A DNA stretch of 64,000 nt. Source: Oscillatoriales cyanobacterium (GTDB taxonomy: Bacteria > Cyanobacteriota > Cyanobacteriia > Cyanobacteriales > Microcoleaceae). The notes below the pieces were generated by a model, which worked only from the letters and a program-made list of their open reading frames with translations, was not told the DNA's origin and did not search any database. The stretch spans positions 1 to 64,000 of the forward strand of contig RDYN01000042.1 in NCBI GenBank assembly GCA_004293365.1. The letters run 5' to 3'. Made by a program: the position numbers and the translations under genes. This document shows, piece by piece, positions 33,653 through 41,897 of the stretch; within the stretch, counting starts at the first letter, position 1, and each line of letters begins with the position of its first letter.

Positions 33653-34588
33653 TTAAGCAACAAAAACTAACGTTCCCTTCTTTGTTTCCAAAGTATCGCC
33701 CATTTCCGTACCGTTGTGAAAAGCACCGAGAATGATCTCGCTAGTTTTGCCGATCGCGATCGCACCATTAGCATCAATCCCGATCGCACCAAAATCCCGT
33801 TTGCGATCGTCAGCTTCCGCAAAAGAACGCTCAAAAGCAGCTTTCAAACTCAAACCATCCGTTACCCGAATCACAATTCGCGCCGCCAAACACTCATCCA
33901 TGATGTGCTCGCCGATACCAGTACAGCTAACCGCCGCATTGCCCGTCGCGTAATTTCCCGCAGGCATTGCTGAGTCGCTAACCCGCCCGATGCGCTCAAA
34001 ACCCTTGCCGCCAGTCGATGTTCCCGCAGCCAAGCGTCCCTCAGTATCCAAAGCTACAACTCCGATGGTGCCAACACCCGCAGGTTCCGCGACCACATTA
34101 GCCATTGCTCTGTTAAAATTGCCTTGGCGTTCCTGCATCCACTCGTGCAACCGCAAATCCGTCATCGGATCGTAAATCGGTAAGTGAAGTTCTCGCAGCA
34201 ATTCCGCCGCACCGTAATCTGAGAGTACGCGATCGTCCGAAGTCTGCAAAAATTGAGCAAGTTCGATCGGATTTTGAACGCGAGCCACATTAATTGTGCC
34301 GCTGAAACGCTGCGCCAAACCGTCCATCAGCGAAGCACTCATCCGAATTTGCCCGTCCGACTGTACCACAGAACCCGTGCCCGCATTAAATCGCGGGTCA
34401 TCTTCCAACAACCGACAGCCCTGCACTACTGCATCTACGGCACTTGCGCCATTTTTCAGCAGCGGATACACTGCCTCCAAAACATCGTAAAGCGACTTCC
34501 GCACCGCTTCAATTCCGCCCTTGCTTTGCAGACAACTACCGGCACCGCCGTGAATAACTAGCTTTGGTTGCACCTGTTGCGATGCCAT
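33653..34588 (-). CDS. iaaA: Isoaspartyl peptidase / L-asparaginase (Ntn hydrolase)
   Basis: 311 residues; hydrolyses beta-aspartyl dipeptides and asparagine after self-cleavage. KLVIHGGAGSCLQS opens the alpha subunit; the autocleavage site is GTIGVVALD, whose Thr becomes the N-terminal nucleophile of the beta subunit, followed by the STGGKGFERIGRVSDSAM and GNYATGNAAVSCTGIGEHIM substrate loops. Full length for the family. ATG 34588 (MASQQVQPKLVIHGG) is chosen over a TTG at 34645. Cytosolic. Symbol follows the E. coli enzyme of this family. Confidence 0.93.
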   Translation of the reverse strand: MASQQVQPKLVIHGGAGSCLQSKGGIEAVRKSLYDVLEAVYPLLKNGASAVDAVVQGCRLLEDDPRFNAGTGSVVQSDGQIRMSASLMDGLAQRFSGTINVARVQNPIELAQFLQTSDDRVLSDYGAAELLRELHLPIYDPMTDLRLHEWMQERQGNFNRAMANVVAEPAGVGTIGVVALDTEGRLAAGTSTGGKGFERIGRVSDSAMPAGNYATGNAAVSCTGIGEHIMDECLAARIVIRVTDGLSLKAAFERSFAEADDRKRDFGAIGIDANGAIAIGKTSEIILGAFHNGTEMGDTLETKKGTLVFVA

Positions 34589-34652
34589 ACTTCTAACCGT
34601 GAAATTTTTCCTTTGCAATCTTAGCCTCAGTTTGGCAAATGGCAAGACATTC

Positions 34653-34808
34653 TTAATTTTCTGTGCTATTACGGCGGCGGCGACAGCGATCCGAGCAGTA
34701 TTTCACCTCATCCCAGCAGTCGGCCCATTTTTTGCGCCAAGTAAAAGGTCGATCGCACACCGGACACATCTTAGTCGGTAAATCGGACTTCGATCGTTGC
34801 TTTGCCAT
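34653..34808 (-). CDS. DUF2256 zinc-ribbon-like mini-protein
   Basis: A 51-residue gene not obvious from ORF length alone. From ATG 34808 it reads [20 protein letters not shown], then [20 protein letters not shown] and [11 protein letters not shown], stop at 34653. The four Cys (CPVC and YCSDRC) and the PFxWRKKW/WDEVKYC signature match the DUF2256 family, widespread in cyanobacteria and often fused to or near photolyase-related genes. It probably binds zinc. It lies divergent from trmJ and 64 bp upstream of the isoaspartyl peptidase gene on the same strand. Confidence 0.88.
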   Translation of the reverse strand: MAKQRSKSDLPTKMCPVCDRPFTWRKKWADCWDEVKYCSDRCRRRRNSTEN

Positions 34809-34860
34809 GCTAATTTTGACAGTGGATTACTAACTTAGATATTGTATTATTCTGATTATG

Positions 34861-34923
34861 AACAGGCAAGATGCCTGTTCCACAAGAGAATTAAATTCTT
34901 GTGGAACAGGCATCTTGCCTGTT
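34861..34923. repeat. 27-bp perfect inverted repeat upstream of trmJ
   Basis: Arms AACAGGCAAGATGCCTGTTC plus CACAAGA at 34861-34887 and the exact complement at 34897-34923, loop 9 nt. The same reading frame as trmJ runs through it, giving a spurious N-terminus rich in RQDACST and GILPV, a peptide commonly mis-annotated in cyanobacteria from this repeat. Confidence 0.9.
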
Positions 34924-34968
34924 GCTGAAGAAACAACCCAATTTCAGCCAAAAATCTCCCCAGTAAAA

Positions 34969-35865
34969 ATGCTCGCAACGGCATCAGCCAACATCCGAAT
35001 CGTCTTAGTCGAACCCGCAGGGCCCTTAAATGTGGGTTCTGTGGCCCGCGTGATGAAAAATATGGGTTTGCACCAATTAATTTTGGTGAATCCCCAGTGC
35101 GATTATTTAGGGGAAGAAGCCCGGTTGATGGCTGTGCGCGCCGCCTCAATACTAGAAACGGCGATAGTAGTTGAGAGTTTGCCGGCTGCTTTGGTAGGAT
35201 GTGTCAGGGCGATCGCAACTACAGGAGATGATTGTCGATCGCACCCAATGCCGCTAGAAGCACCCGCAGATGCTTTACCTTGGTTGCTAGAAGCCCCCAG
35301 CGCCCTAATTTTTGGTCGAGAAGATTGTGGATTGACTAACGCCGAATTAAACCGCGCCCAGCGCTTGATTCGGATTCCTAGCAGCGATGCTTACACTTCC
35401 TTAAATCTCGCTCAAGCCGTAGCTATTTGCTGCTATGAATTGTATCTAGACGAAGGAAGAAGGAAGAAGGAAGAAGGAAGAGGGAAGAAGGAAGAGGGAA
35501 GTTCAGCAACGGATTCTGTAGCGGATGTAACGGATAGAAAGAATAAGGAAGAGGCAATATTTGCCCAATCTCCCAATCTCCCCCTCTCCCCCTCTCCCAA
35601 CAGTGCTCCGTTGGAAAATTTGGAGGGATATTACCAGCAATTAGAAGGGCTGCTACTGAAAATTGGGTATTTGCAGCCGCACACAGCAGCAAGTCGGATG
35701 GAAAAATTTCGGCGTTTGTACAACAGGGCTTATCCGACAGTGGATGAAGTCGCCATGCTGCGGGGCGCGATCCGTCAAACAGAATGGGGATTGAAAAATT
35801 ATCCGCGATCGCCAGTTTCTGATACTCTGGATGGGGCGCTGCCGGAAAATCCAACGGATAGCTAG
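34969..35865 (+). CDS. trmJ: tRNA 2'-O-methyltransferase TrmJ (SPOUT), with internal heptad repeat
   Basis: 298 residues; SpoU-type methyltransferase that modifies position 32 of tRNAs. Motif 1 RIVLVEPAGPLNVGSVARVM (N-terminus), motif 2 ALIFGREDCGLTNAEL and motif 3 IPSSDAYTSLNLAQAVAICC (knot) are present, then a C-terminal helical domain (ENLEGYYQQLEGLLLKIGYL). Between knot and helical domain is an insert of about 50 residues encoded by GGAAGAA heptads (35453-35501, peptide GRRKKEEGRGKKEEG) and by a CTCCCCCTCTCCC run (NLPLSPSPN). The repeat keeps the frame. ATG 34969 is chosen because upstream codons lie in an inverted repeat. Confidence 0.92.
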   Translation: MLATASANIRIVLVEPAGPLNVGSVARVMKNMGLHQLILVNPQCDYLGEEARLMAVRAASILETAIVVESLPAALVGCVRAIATTGDDCRSHPMPLEAPADALPWLLEAPSALIFGREDCGLTNAELNRAQRLIRIPSSDAYTSLNLAQAVAICCYELYLDEGRRKKEEGRGKKEEGSSATDSVADVTDRKNKEEAIFAQSPNLPLSPSPNSAPLENLEGYYQQLEGLLLKIGYLQPHTAASRMEKFRRLYNRAYPTVDEVAMLRGAIRQTEWGLKNYPRSPVSDTLDGALPENPTDS

Positions 35866-35878
35866 GTGTAGTGGTATT

Positions 35879-35948
35879 AGAAACCGGGTTTCTTGCCGGG
35901 AAATTACCTTAAAGCCTAGGTTTTTAGTCAAGAAACCCGGTTTCTTGG
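35879..35948. repeat. GAAACCGGGTTTC palindromic repeat pair
   Basis: AGAAACCGGGTTTCTTGCCG at 35879 and AAGAAACCCGGTTTCTTGGG ending near 35948 can pair across the intervening ~30 nt. Lies 14 bp after the trmJ stop and may act as its terminator. Confidence 0.85.
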
Positions 35949-35984
35949 GTGACAATTGCGTGCACGGGTGCGTGTGGAGTAAAT

Positions 35985-36061
35985 CTAAAATCCCAAATCT
36001 AAAATCTAAAATCTAAAATCTAAAATCTAAAATCTAAAATCTAAAATCTAAAATCTAAAAG
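35985..36061. repeat. Heptanucleotide tandem repeat (AAATCTA), ~11 copies
   Basis: An almost perfect run of the 7-bp unit AAATCTA lies upstream of the beta-lactamase-like gene. Same unit as at 18.84 kb, reverse complement of the TTAGATT runs at 2.4 and 9.1 kb. Confidence 0.95.
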
Positions 36062-36122
36062 TGATTGGCTGTTAAGCTAAAAAATCTTAAACTTGAAATT
36101 TACAGTGCAGAAGGAGTAAGAC

Positions 36123-37739
36123 GTGGCAGAGCGGTTTCCCAAACGATCGATATTATCAGTGATGTCCTCGATAGCCTCTGCCAACTCCGGCCCGCAGCCG
36201 CCTCAATCCGGCGCTTCAACCGAGTCTGGCAAATCCAGCCGTCGCCGCCCTCCCCAACCGCAAAACAGCAATGGGGAAATTCCCACATCAGAAACTGCGA
36301 CTTTCCCACCGCAAACAAGCCGCAGCAGAAGTAGAGCAAAATCTCCCGCACCTACCCCCGCAGAATTGAGCGCGCAGGACTTTTTGTCCAATCCCCAATC
36401 AGCAATTAATCCCAGAAAACCCAAAACCGCTAAAACCACCAAAATTGGGGAGGCGAAGAGCCGCCAACCTCGCAAAAAAGGCCTCGCTGCTGTCGATATG
36501 TTCGCTTTTCCCGAACCGAATTCCCCTGTCAGCACTCGGGCCAGCAATCCCATCAGCGAACCCGAAACGACAAGTCCCCCCCCAGCCCGTAAAAGTCGGG
36601 TTAGCGCACCGCCAGAGAGCATTCCAGACCCGGTAACAGCCCCCAAGCTCAAAAAAGCCCCCGTGCCGAAACCGCGCCCCCAAGCGAATCAGAGACCGGG
36701 AAAACGCTCTGCAACTCGGAACGTGCCGCCGTTGGTATACGCTACTCGGTTGCTGATTTTGGGAGTTGGGATGGCGGTGATTTGCGGTACGCTGCTGTCA
36801 GTGGTGAATGCTGTAAGTCGATCGGGCGTAGCCACACAGGAAACCCCCGCAGACCAGAAAAACCCAGCCGATAGCGCAGTTGCCGCACCAGCCACCCCAG
36901 AAGCCCTGCAACTGAATCAAGAATTAGCAGCTTTGAAAACACAAGTTCAGGTGATAGCAACAGAAAATCCTACTTTAACAGCCGGAATATTTCTAGTTGA
37001 TTTAGATACAGGAAGCTACCTAAATTTTAACGGCGATGCTCCTTTTGCTTCAGCGAGCACGATTAAAGTCCCAATTTTAGTAGCTTTTTTCCAAGCAGTA
37101 GATGAGGGCAAAATCCAGTTAGATCAGATGTTGACGCTGAAACCGGAACATATTGCTGAGGGTTCTGGGGATATGCAAGACGACGCACCGGGCCAGAAAT
37201 ATTCGGCTTTGGAAGTTGCGAAAAAGATGATTGTTGTCAGCGACAATACGGCGACAAATATGATGATTGAGTTGTTGGGAGGTGCGGAGGTTTTAAATCA
37301 GCAATTTGCTAACTGGGGATTGAGGGCGACGGTGCTGCGGAATAAGTTGCCGGATTTGGAGGGAACGAATACTAGCAGCCCGAAGGATTTGATAAATATT
37401 ATGGCTCAAGTCGATCGCGGAAATTTGGTTTCTGTCAAATCGCGCGATCGAATTTTGCAAATCATGCGGCAAACTAAAAACGATACTTTGCTACCGAGAG
37501 GCTTGGGCGAAGGAGCAGTGATTGCTCACAAAACCGGCAACATCAATACAATGCTAGCCGATGCGGGGATGGTAGATTTGCCCAACGGCAAGCGCTATTT
37601 AGTAGCAGTGATGGTGAAGCATCCGCCGGAAACCGAGAAGCCCGCTCAAAGTTTGATTCGGGATATTTCTAAGATGAGTTACCGCTATTTGAACGACGGG
37701 GAAACGCCCGCCGATTCCCAAGTAAAAATTAAAAATTAA
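36123..37739 (+). CDS. Class A beta-lactamase-like serine hydrolase, membrane-anchored
   Basis: 538 residues. An N-terminal cytoplasmic tail of about 200 residues is Pro/Ser/Lys-rich and looks disordered. One membrane segment (about 205-226, LLILGVGMAVICGTLLSVVN) leads to an extracytoplasmic class A beta-lactamase fold with STIK (nucleophile Ser312), SDN 373-375 and HKTGN (KTG 470-472). The usual Glu166-type ExxLN omega-loop appears altered (around LRNKLPDLEGTN). GTG 36123 is supported by AGGAG 7-11 nt upstream. Many cyanobacterial relatives are annotated as serine hydrolases; a cell-wall peptidase role is as likely as resistance. Confidence 0.85.
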   Translation: MAERFPKRSILSVMSSIASANSGPQPPQSGASTESGKSSRRRPPQPQNSNGEIPTSETATFPPQTSRSRSRAKSPAPTPAELSAQDFLSNPQSAINPRKPKTAKTTKIGEAKSRQPRKKGLAAVDMFAFPEPNSPVSTRASNPISEPETTSPPPARKSRVSAPPESIPDPVTAPKLKKAPVPKPRPQANQRPGKRSATRNVPPLVYATRLLILGVGMAVICGTLLSVVNAVSRSGVATQETPADQKNPADSAVAAPATPEALQLNQELAALKTQVQVIATENPTLTAGIFLVDLDTGSYLNFNGDAPFASASTIKVPILVAFFQAVDEGKIQLDQMLTLKPEHIAEGSGDMQDDAPGQKYSALEVAKKMIVVSDNTATNMMIELLGGAEVLNQQFANWGLRATVLRNKLPDLEGTNTSSPKDLINIMAQVDRGNLVSVKSRDRILQIMRQTKNDTLLPRGLGEGAVIAHKTGNINTMLADAGMVDLPNGKRYLVAVMVKHPPETEKPAQSLIRDISKMSYRYLNDGETPADSQVKIKN

Positions 37740-37748
37740 TTGATTCTA

Positions 37749-37872
37749 GGTTCGTAGTGAGGACTTTAGTCCGCATCCAAATCCGAGGACTAGCATTCCT
37801 CACCTAAAATAGGTTCGTAGTGAGGACTTCAGTCCGCATCCAAATCCGAGGACTGAAGTCCTCACTACAAAC
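37749..37872. repeat. GGTTCGTAGTGAGGACTTTAGTCC family repeats (two units)
   Basis: Two forward arms (about 37749 and 37812) share the following GCATCCAAATCCGAGGACT stretch, with one reverse arm (GGACTGAAGTCCTCACTACA near 37850). The first reverse arm is decayed (GGACTAGCATTCCTCACC). Between two + genes. Confidence 0.85.
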
Positions 37873-37976
37873 CGATAAAAACCTCTAAATTCGAGGCTAT
37901 TCAGAGAATTTTTAACTCTTCCGGGTATGTTAGCGCAAGTCCCGTAGAGTTTACAAACTATAAATGAGTTTGTATT

Positions 37977-38378
37977 ATGAAACTAACCACCCGACTTGCT
38001 TGTTTGCTAGCACTCTCAACCTTAGCCGTGGGAGTCTCCCCCGCCTTCAGCAATCCCCTTCGCTCTTCTCAAAGTGAATTCACGGATATTACAGTTATTT
38101 CCAATAATATCGAACTGAATCGAGCGAAAAACCTAGCCCGTCAAGCAGCAGAAAATGCTAACGGCGGTTTGGGCAAATATCGAGCCGAAGCATCAATGCA
38201 CGGCGCATCAGCAGAATCGCCTTTTGTTGACAATGGTGACGGTACTTGGACATTTACTTTTCAAGGTTACAAACCCGGTTCGTCTGTATATACGGTTGAG
38301 ACGGTTGTGACTGTTTCCCAAGAAGGAAGAATCACAGTCAATTACAACGGACGCATTCGCAGCTCAAACCGATTTTAA
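37977..38378 (+). CDS. Small secreted protein of unknown function
   Basis: 133 residues. A Sec signal peptide is evident (MKLTTRLACLLALSTLAVGV, cleavage likely after SPAFS, about residue 25). The mature part of about 108 residues has GDGTWTFTFQGYKPGSSVYT and VETVVTVSQEGRITVNYNGR, regular beta-strands resembling a small beta-sandwich. No Cys, no catalytic motif. ATG 37977. I do not recognise a family. Exported to periplasm or medium by inference. Confidence 0.75.
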   Translation: MKLTTRLACLLALSTLAVGVSPAFSNPLRSSQSEFTDITVISNNIELNRAKNLARQAAENANGGLGKYRAEASMHGASAESPFVDNGDGTWTFTFQGYKPGSSVYTVETVVTVSQEGRITVNYNGRIRSSNRF

Positions 38379-38472
38379 GAAGGCTTTGAACAGTTGCGAT
38401 CGATCCTAGAATTATTGTAGGCCGATCGCGCTGTCAGTCAATTTTAGATTTACAGAAGCGTGACGCATGGGG

Positions 38473-38737
38473 GGCGAGAAACCGGGTTTCTTCCTATATT
38501 TCTAATTACTAAGCGTAAAATCTCGTAGAAACCCGGTTTCTGAGGCGCCAAACTCTTGAGAGGGCGAGAAACCGGGTTTCTTCCTTCTATTTCTGATTGC
38601 TAGACGTAAAATCTCGTAGAAACCCGGTTTCTGAGGCGCCAAACTCTTGAGAGGGCGAGAAACCGGGTTTCTTCCTTCTATTTTTGATTGCTGGGCGTAA
38701 AATCTCGTAGAAACCCGGTTTCTGAGGCGCCAAACTG
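38473..38737. repeat. Three tandem GAAACCGGGTTTC units
   Basis: Three direct units of about 92 bp, each GGCGAGAAACCGGGTTTCTT, then a middle with CGTAAAATCTCGTAG, then AAACCCGGTTTCTGAGGCGC and CAAACTCTTGAGA. The flanks resemble the 15.4 kb array in layout but differ in spacer. No gene in 38379-38777. Confidence 0.92.
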
Positions 38738-38777
38738 TTCAGACGTAACAAATAAGCCCTGTCAGTCGATTTGATAT

Positions 38778-38993
38778 TTACAGAGATTCAAAAGTAGCAG
38801 TAAAACCCTCTAAAGTCAAGCATTCATCCATAAAATCCTCTACATCATTGACATTTTCCAATTGATATTCCATGATACGTTCACCGTCGCCTTTCATCTT
38901 TTTAGAAGAAAGAGGCGTAGCCGGATATTTGTCAGCAATGACTTTGAAAGCTTTGGAATTGAGAGTCCAGCTTTCCGCAGAACATTTAATCAT
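38778..38993 (-). CDS. Small hypothetical protein
   Basis: 71 residues from ATG 38993 (MIKCSAESWTLNSKAFKVIA); GTG 39005 and TTG 39011 are in frame upstream. The acidic C-terminal half (ENVNDVEDFMDECLTLEGFT) and absence of repeat sequence suggest a real gene, but it is isolated among repeats and I do not recognise it. Confidence 0.5.
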   Translation of the reverse strand: MIKCSAESWTLNSKAFKVIADKYPATPLSSKKMKGDGERIMEYQLENVNDVEDFMDECLTLEGFTATFESL

Positions 38994-39044
38994 TAAAAGC
39001 CACACGATCAAATCCCTCCTTGGGTTTGGTTTATTAAGAGAAAA

Positions 39045-39240
39045 CTCGGCGGTTGAAACCGCGGCGACACAGCCAAAACCTGCCTCCGCAGGTTGAAGAG
39101 CGAACCGTTAAAATAACGTGATTTTCTTCTATTTTCTTCATTAGTCCGCGCACCATCCGGACTTTGTTTGTGTAGACGCGGTTTCAACCGCCGTCTTCTT
39201 TATCTTTGTTTTTGTAGAGGCGGTTGAAACCGCCGTCTTC
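39045..39240. repeat. GCGGTTGAAACCGC repeat cluster
   Basis: Copies at about 39049 (GGCGGTTGAAACCGCGGCGA), 39176 (reverse, GACGCGGTTTCAACCGCCGT) and 39217, just before the 3' end of the phosphohexomutase gene. Same family as 18.49 and 20.35 kb. Confidence 0.85.
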
Positions 39241-39241
39241 C

Positions 39242-40777
39242 TTATCTACTCGATAAAGCCGACAAATCAAGGGATTCTGTTGTTTGGAAAAAAGCTAAAA
39301 GCCGATCGACTATTTGAGCAACACCACCCTTAACATTCGACTCAACATTCAAAGGCATCACCGGATCGTGCAGTGACAAGCGTAGCAGAAACCAGCCCGA
39401 TTCGCTAGCTGACGTGCAGGAAACTCGCAAACCTTCGTAATTATTGGGTACAATTTGCCAGTCGGCTTGGGTTGAGACAAATTCTTGCAGTTGCTCAATG
39501 ACCAAATTTCCCTGAGCTTTGAAATCGTCCACACCAATTTTAATCCGAAACTCGGAACTTTCTTCAGGTTCTTGTAAATTCGCAATTAAGTCGGGCAAAG
39601 ATTTATTTTCCAGCTTGGATTTAGCCAATTCAATCAATAATTTGCTGACCAAATAAGCGCCATCATCCAGAAAGTAATTTTCCTTCAAAGCGCCATGTCC
39701 AGAAGTTTCAATCGCCAGCCACGATTCCTGTCCCGCTGCATTCAGGCGAATCGACTCATCGATCACATTTTTGTAACCGCGTTTAAAGCGATGGTGAATT
39801 CCTTTCAAATCCTGTTCGATGAATTGCGTTAAGCCATCGGATGTGATAGAATCCGTAACGATGGTTGAGCCTGGGTGCTCTTGTAGGACGATCGCCGAAA
39901 TCAACGCGATTAAGCGATTGCGATTGAGTTCCTTGCCAATGTAATCCACCGCCGCACTGCGATCGACATCCGTATCAAAAATAATCCCAAAATCAGCTTG
40001 ATTGGCAATAACCGCTTGACAAATTGACTGCATTGCCTGTTTATCTTCGGGATTCGGCACGTGATTGGGGAAAGTACCATCCGGTTCTAAAAATTGACTG
40101 CCCGTCGTGTCTGCACCTAAAGGCTTTAAGACTTTATCAACATAAAATCCGCCCGCACCATTACCCGCATCCACAACAATTTTCAACCCTGTCAGCGGCT
40201 GCTCAAAATTCTCGGGATGATTGACTGATTCCCTAATTTTCTCGACAAATTGATTACCGTAAACTGAGATAAAATCATGCTTGGTAATAGTACCGGGAAC
40301 GGCAGCTTTTTTAAACTCATTGGTTTCGGCAAATGTTAAGATGTCGGTAATATCTTTTTTTTGCAATCCACCCTTAGCGGTGAAAAACTTTAAGCCGTTG
40401 CGATTAAATGGTAAATGGCTAGCAGTCAGCATAATTGCGCCGTCGCACTCAAAACCGGGGGTGATTGTACTCATAAACATGGCGGGAGTTGATGCCATTT
40501 CAAAGTCATATACTGTAGAACCAACTGAGGCGATGCCCTCCATGACTGCTTGCATTAAAGTTGGCCCGGAGAGGCGGCTGTCACGCCCGATCGCAATTAT
40601 CAACTTTTCAGCAGGTTTATTGACTTTTTGCACCAGCCAACTGACAAAGGATTGACCTAAAATTGTCGCAATTTCCGGCGTGAGGTTGACTGTTTCGCCG
40701 GGAACCCCTTCGAGGGCGATACCGCGAATGTCCGAGCCATTTTGGAGTTTTTTCCAGTTATAGTTTTGCATAATCAT
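39242..40777 (-). CDS. Phosphomannomutase/phosphoglucomutase (alpha-D-phosphohexomutase)
   Basis: 511 residues; interconverts hexose 1- and 6-phosphates for polysaccharide synthesis. N-terminus WKKLQNGSDIRGIALEG, active-site serine loop LTASHLPFNRNGLKFF (Ser120 phosphorylated), metal loop IFDTDVDRSAAVD, sugar loop ETSGHGALKENYFLDDG and C-terminal phosphate-binding SGWFLLRLSLHDP. ATG 40777 or 40771 (MIMQNYN) is the likely start; the frame continues into a GTTGACA heptad repeat and that part is not conserved. Its size suggests the PMM/PGM group rather than GlmM. The sugar preference is not determinable here. Confidence 0.9.
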   Translation of the reverse strand: MIMQNYNWKKLQNGSDIRGIALEGVPGETVNLTPEIATILGQSFVSWLVQKVNKPAEKLIIAIGRDSRLSGPTLMQAVMEGIASVGSTVYDFEMASTPAMFMSTITPGFECDGAIMLTASHLPFNRNGLKFFTAKGGLQKKDITDILTFAETNEFKKAAVPGTITKHDFISVYGNQFVEKIRESVNHPENFEQPLTGLKIVVDAGNGAGGFYVDKVLKPLGADTTGSQFLEPDGTFPNHVPNPEDKQAMQSICQAVIANQADFGIIFDTDVDRSAAVDYIGKELNRNRLIALISAIVLQEHPGSTIVTDSITSDGLTQFIEQDLKGIHHRFKRGYKNVIDESIRLNAAGQESWLAIETSGHGALKENYFLDDGAYLVSKLLIELAKSKLENKSLPDLIANLQEPEESSEFRIKIGVDDFKAQGNLVIEQLQEFVSTQADWQIVPNNYEGLRVSCTSASESGWFLLRLSLHDPVMPLNVESNVKGGVAQIVDRLLAFFQTTESLDLSALSSR

Positions 40778-40793
40778 TGATGGTAAGTATAGC

Positions 40794-40831
40794 AGTTGAC
40801 AGTTGACAGTTGACAGTTGACAGTTGACAGT
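40794..40831. repeat. Heptanucleotide tandem repeat (GTTGACA)
   Basis: Five copies of GTTGACA just upstream of the phosphohexomutase start; the reading frame runs through it but without family similarity. Confidence 0.9.
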
Positions 40832-40942
40832 GAATTTTTTGGATGGAGATTCAAACCCTACCCTCAAACAATCCATATTATAGGTGAGGGAGTTAAACCC
40901 GCTTTCGATCCAATTATCAATTGCCCATTGTTAAAAGCCTTG

Positions 40943-41284
40943 TCAAACTGTATCACTTTCTTGACTGTCTAGGATAGCGGCAAGATGTTTGCGGATTGTG
41001 GGTGAGCGAAATCCCAAAATGATATCTTTGTTACAGACACCGCGCTGAATTAGCTCTTGATCGATGAAGACTTCGGTGCTATTTTGCTGAATCCAAACTT
41101 GGCCCTCGATGATATCTAAGTGCATGGCGCAACCATATATGCGATATTCATCGCGCCAACTATGATGTATCACCAAATAGCGATCGCGTGAATGGTCAAA
41201 AATTAACTGAGCTTGGGTGTCGTCTTTGGCGAAGTCTTCGAGAAATTGACAAACAATTTGGCGATACTCATTTATTCTATCCAT
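40943..41284 (-). CDS. xisI: XisI-family protein
   Basis: 113 residues matching the XisI family (fdxN element excision controlling factor): RINEYRQIVCQFLEDFAKDD, QLIFDHSRDRYLVIHHSWRD, then IYGCAMHLDIIEGQVWIQQN and a C-terminal GFRSPTIRKHL. XisI was described with XisH and XisF in heterocyst element excision, but xisH-xisI pairs are widespread in cyanobacteria without such elements, so excision is not implied here. ATG 41284 lies inside the 3' end of xisH (13-bp overlap), so the pair is translationally coupled. Confidence 0.93.
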   Translation of the reverse strand: MDRINEYRQIVCQFLEDFAKDDTQAQLIFDHSRDRYLVIHHSWRDEYRIYGCAMHLDIIEGQVWIQQNSTEVFIDQELIQRGVCNKDIILGFRSPTIRKHLAAILDSQESDTV

Positions 41285-41688
41285 TGTTCAATAGCCTCAC
41301 TATTTGGATTATAAACAATTAACCGAACCTGATACCGCTCAATGACAGTTTTTGCTGGTTCAAAACGTAAAAAGGTTTGATAAGCATCTCTTGGTACTGC
41401 TAGATACAAAATACGCCCTGGTTCATCAGAAACTTCTATGGCAATTCGGTAGTTTAGAAATTGACCAAGAGCCGTGTGAAATGCTGAAATGTTAGAGCCA
41501 CTAATAAAGCTTTTTACTTCTACTGCGATTTGACTGCCTTCTTTTTCGGCTGCGATCGCTGATTCGGCAGCTAAGTCAATGTAGATATCAGCTATACCAT
41601 AGCGCAGTTGATAAGGATCGTGGGTGATTTGCCAACCTTCTTTTTGAAGAGCGATTTTGACGGTGTTATGAAATATGTCTTTTGCCAT
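41272..41688 (-). CDS. xisH: XisH-family endonuclease-fold protein
   Basis: 138 residues matching XisH: MAKDIFHNTVKIALQKEGWQ, then GIADIYIDLAAESAIAAEKE, GSQIAVEVKSFISGSNISAF and the C-terminal EAIEQWIE. The Asp (IYID) and the EVKSF motif correspond to a PD-(D/E)xK-like nuclease core. It overlaps xisI by 13 bp. Upstream on the same strand, 13 bp away, lies a broken small gene (41701-41897). The biochemical role in this host is unknown. Confidence 0.93.
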   Translation of the reverse strand: MAKDIFHNTVKIALQKEGWQITHDPYQLRYGIADIYIDLAAESAIAAEKEGSQIAVEVKSFISGSNISAFHTALGQFLNYRIAIEVSDEPGRILYLAVPRDAYQTFLRFEPAKTVIERYQVRLIVYNPNSEAIEQWIE

Positions 41689-41700
41689 AGTAATTAATGA

Positions 41701-41897
41701 TTATCGTTGAGAAATTGTATAAACTCTTTGAAGTCTTGATTCAGCATTTTTATATTTCCATTGGTGATAACTATGACGAATTTCTTCTAATGCCTTAAGT
41801 CTGGCTTGATAAGATTGAGTTTGCCAATAAGAAAAATCACTTTTTTGTTCTTTGAGGTTTATTTTACGACAAAGAATGGTCTTTTATTTGTATCCAT
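41701..41897 (-). pseudogene. Frameshifted small gene upstream of xisH
   Basis: ATG 41897 opens MDTNKRPFFVVK and stops at TAA. Skipping one base in the AAAA run joins NLKEQKSDFSYWQTQSYQAR, LKALEEIRHSYHQWKYKNAE and SRLQRVYTISQR, stop at 41701. YWQTQSYxxRLxALEEIR...RLQRVY is a motif I associate with small cyanobacterial proteins encoded beside nucleotidyltransferase-type toxins. The start overlaps the upstream stop as TAATG. Probably inactive unless frameshifting occurs. Confidence 0.7.

Noticed and set aside
34858-34968. N-terminal extension of TrmJ through the 27-bp inverted repeat
   Set aside because: The peptide is encoded by a mobile palindrome and precedes the conserved methyltransferase start at 34969.
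36121-36200. tRNA-like start (GTGGCAGAGCGGTTT) before the beta-lactamase-like gene
   Set aside because: The resemblance to a D-arm does not extend to an anticodon stem or T-arm, and the sequence is the coding start with a ribosome-binding site.
41272-41688. Evidence for an excisable fdxN-type element because xisH and xisI are present
   Set aside because: No xisF recombinase, no interrupted nif gene and no element borders; xisHI pairs are common outside such elements.
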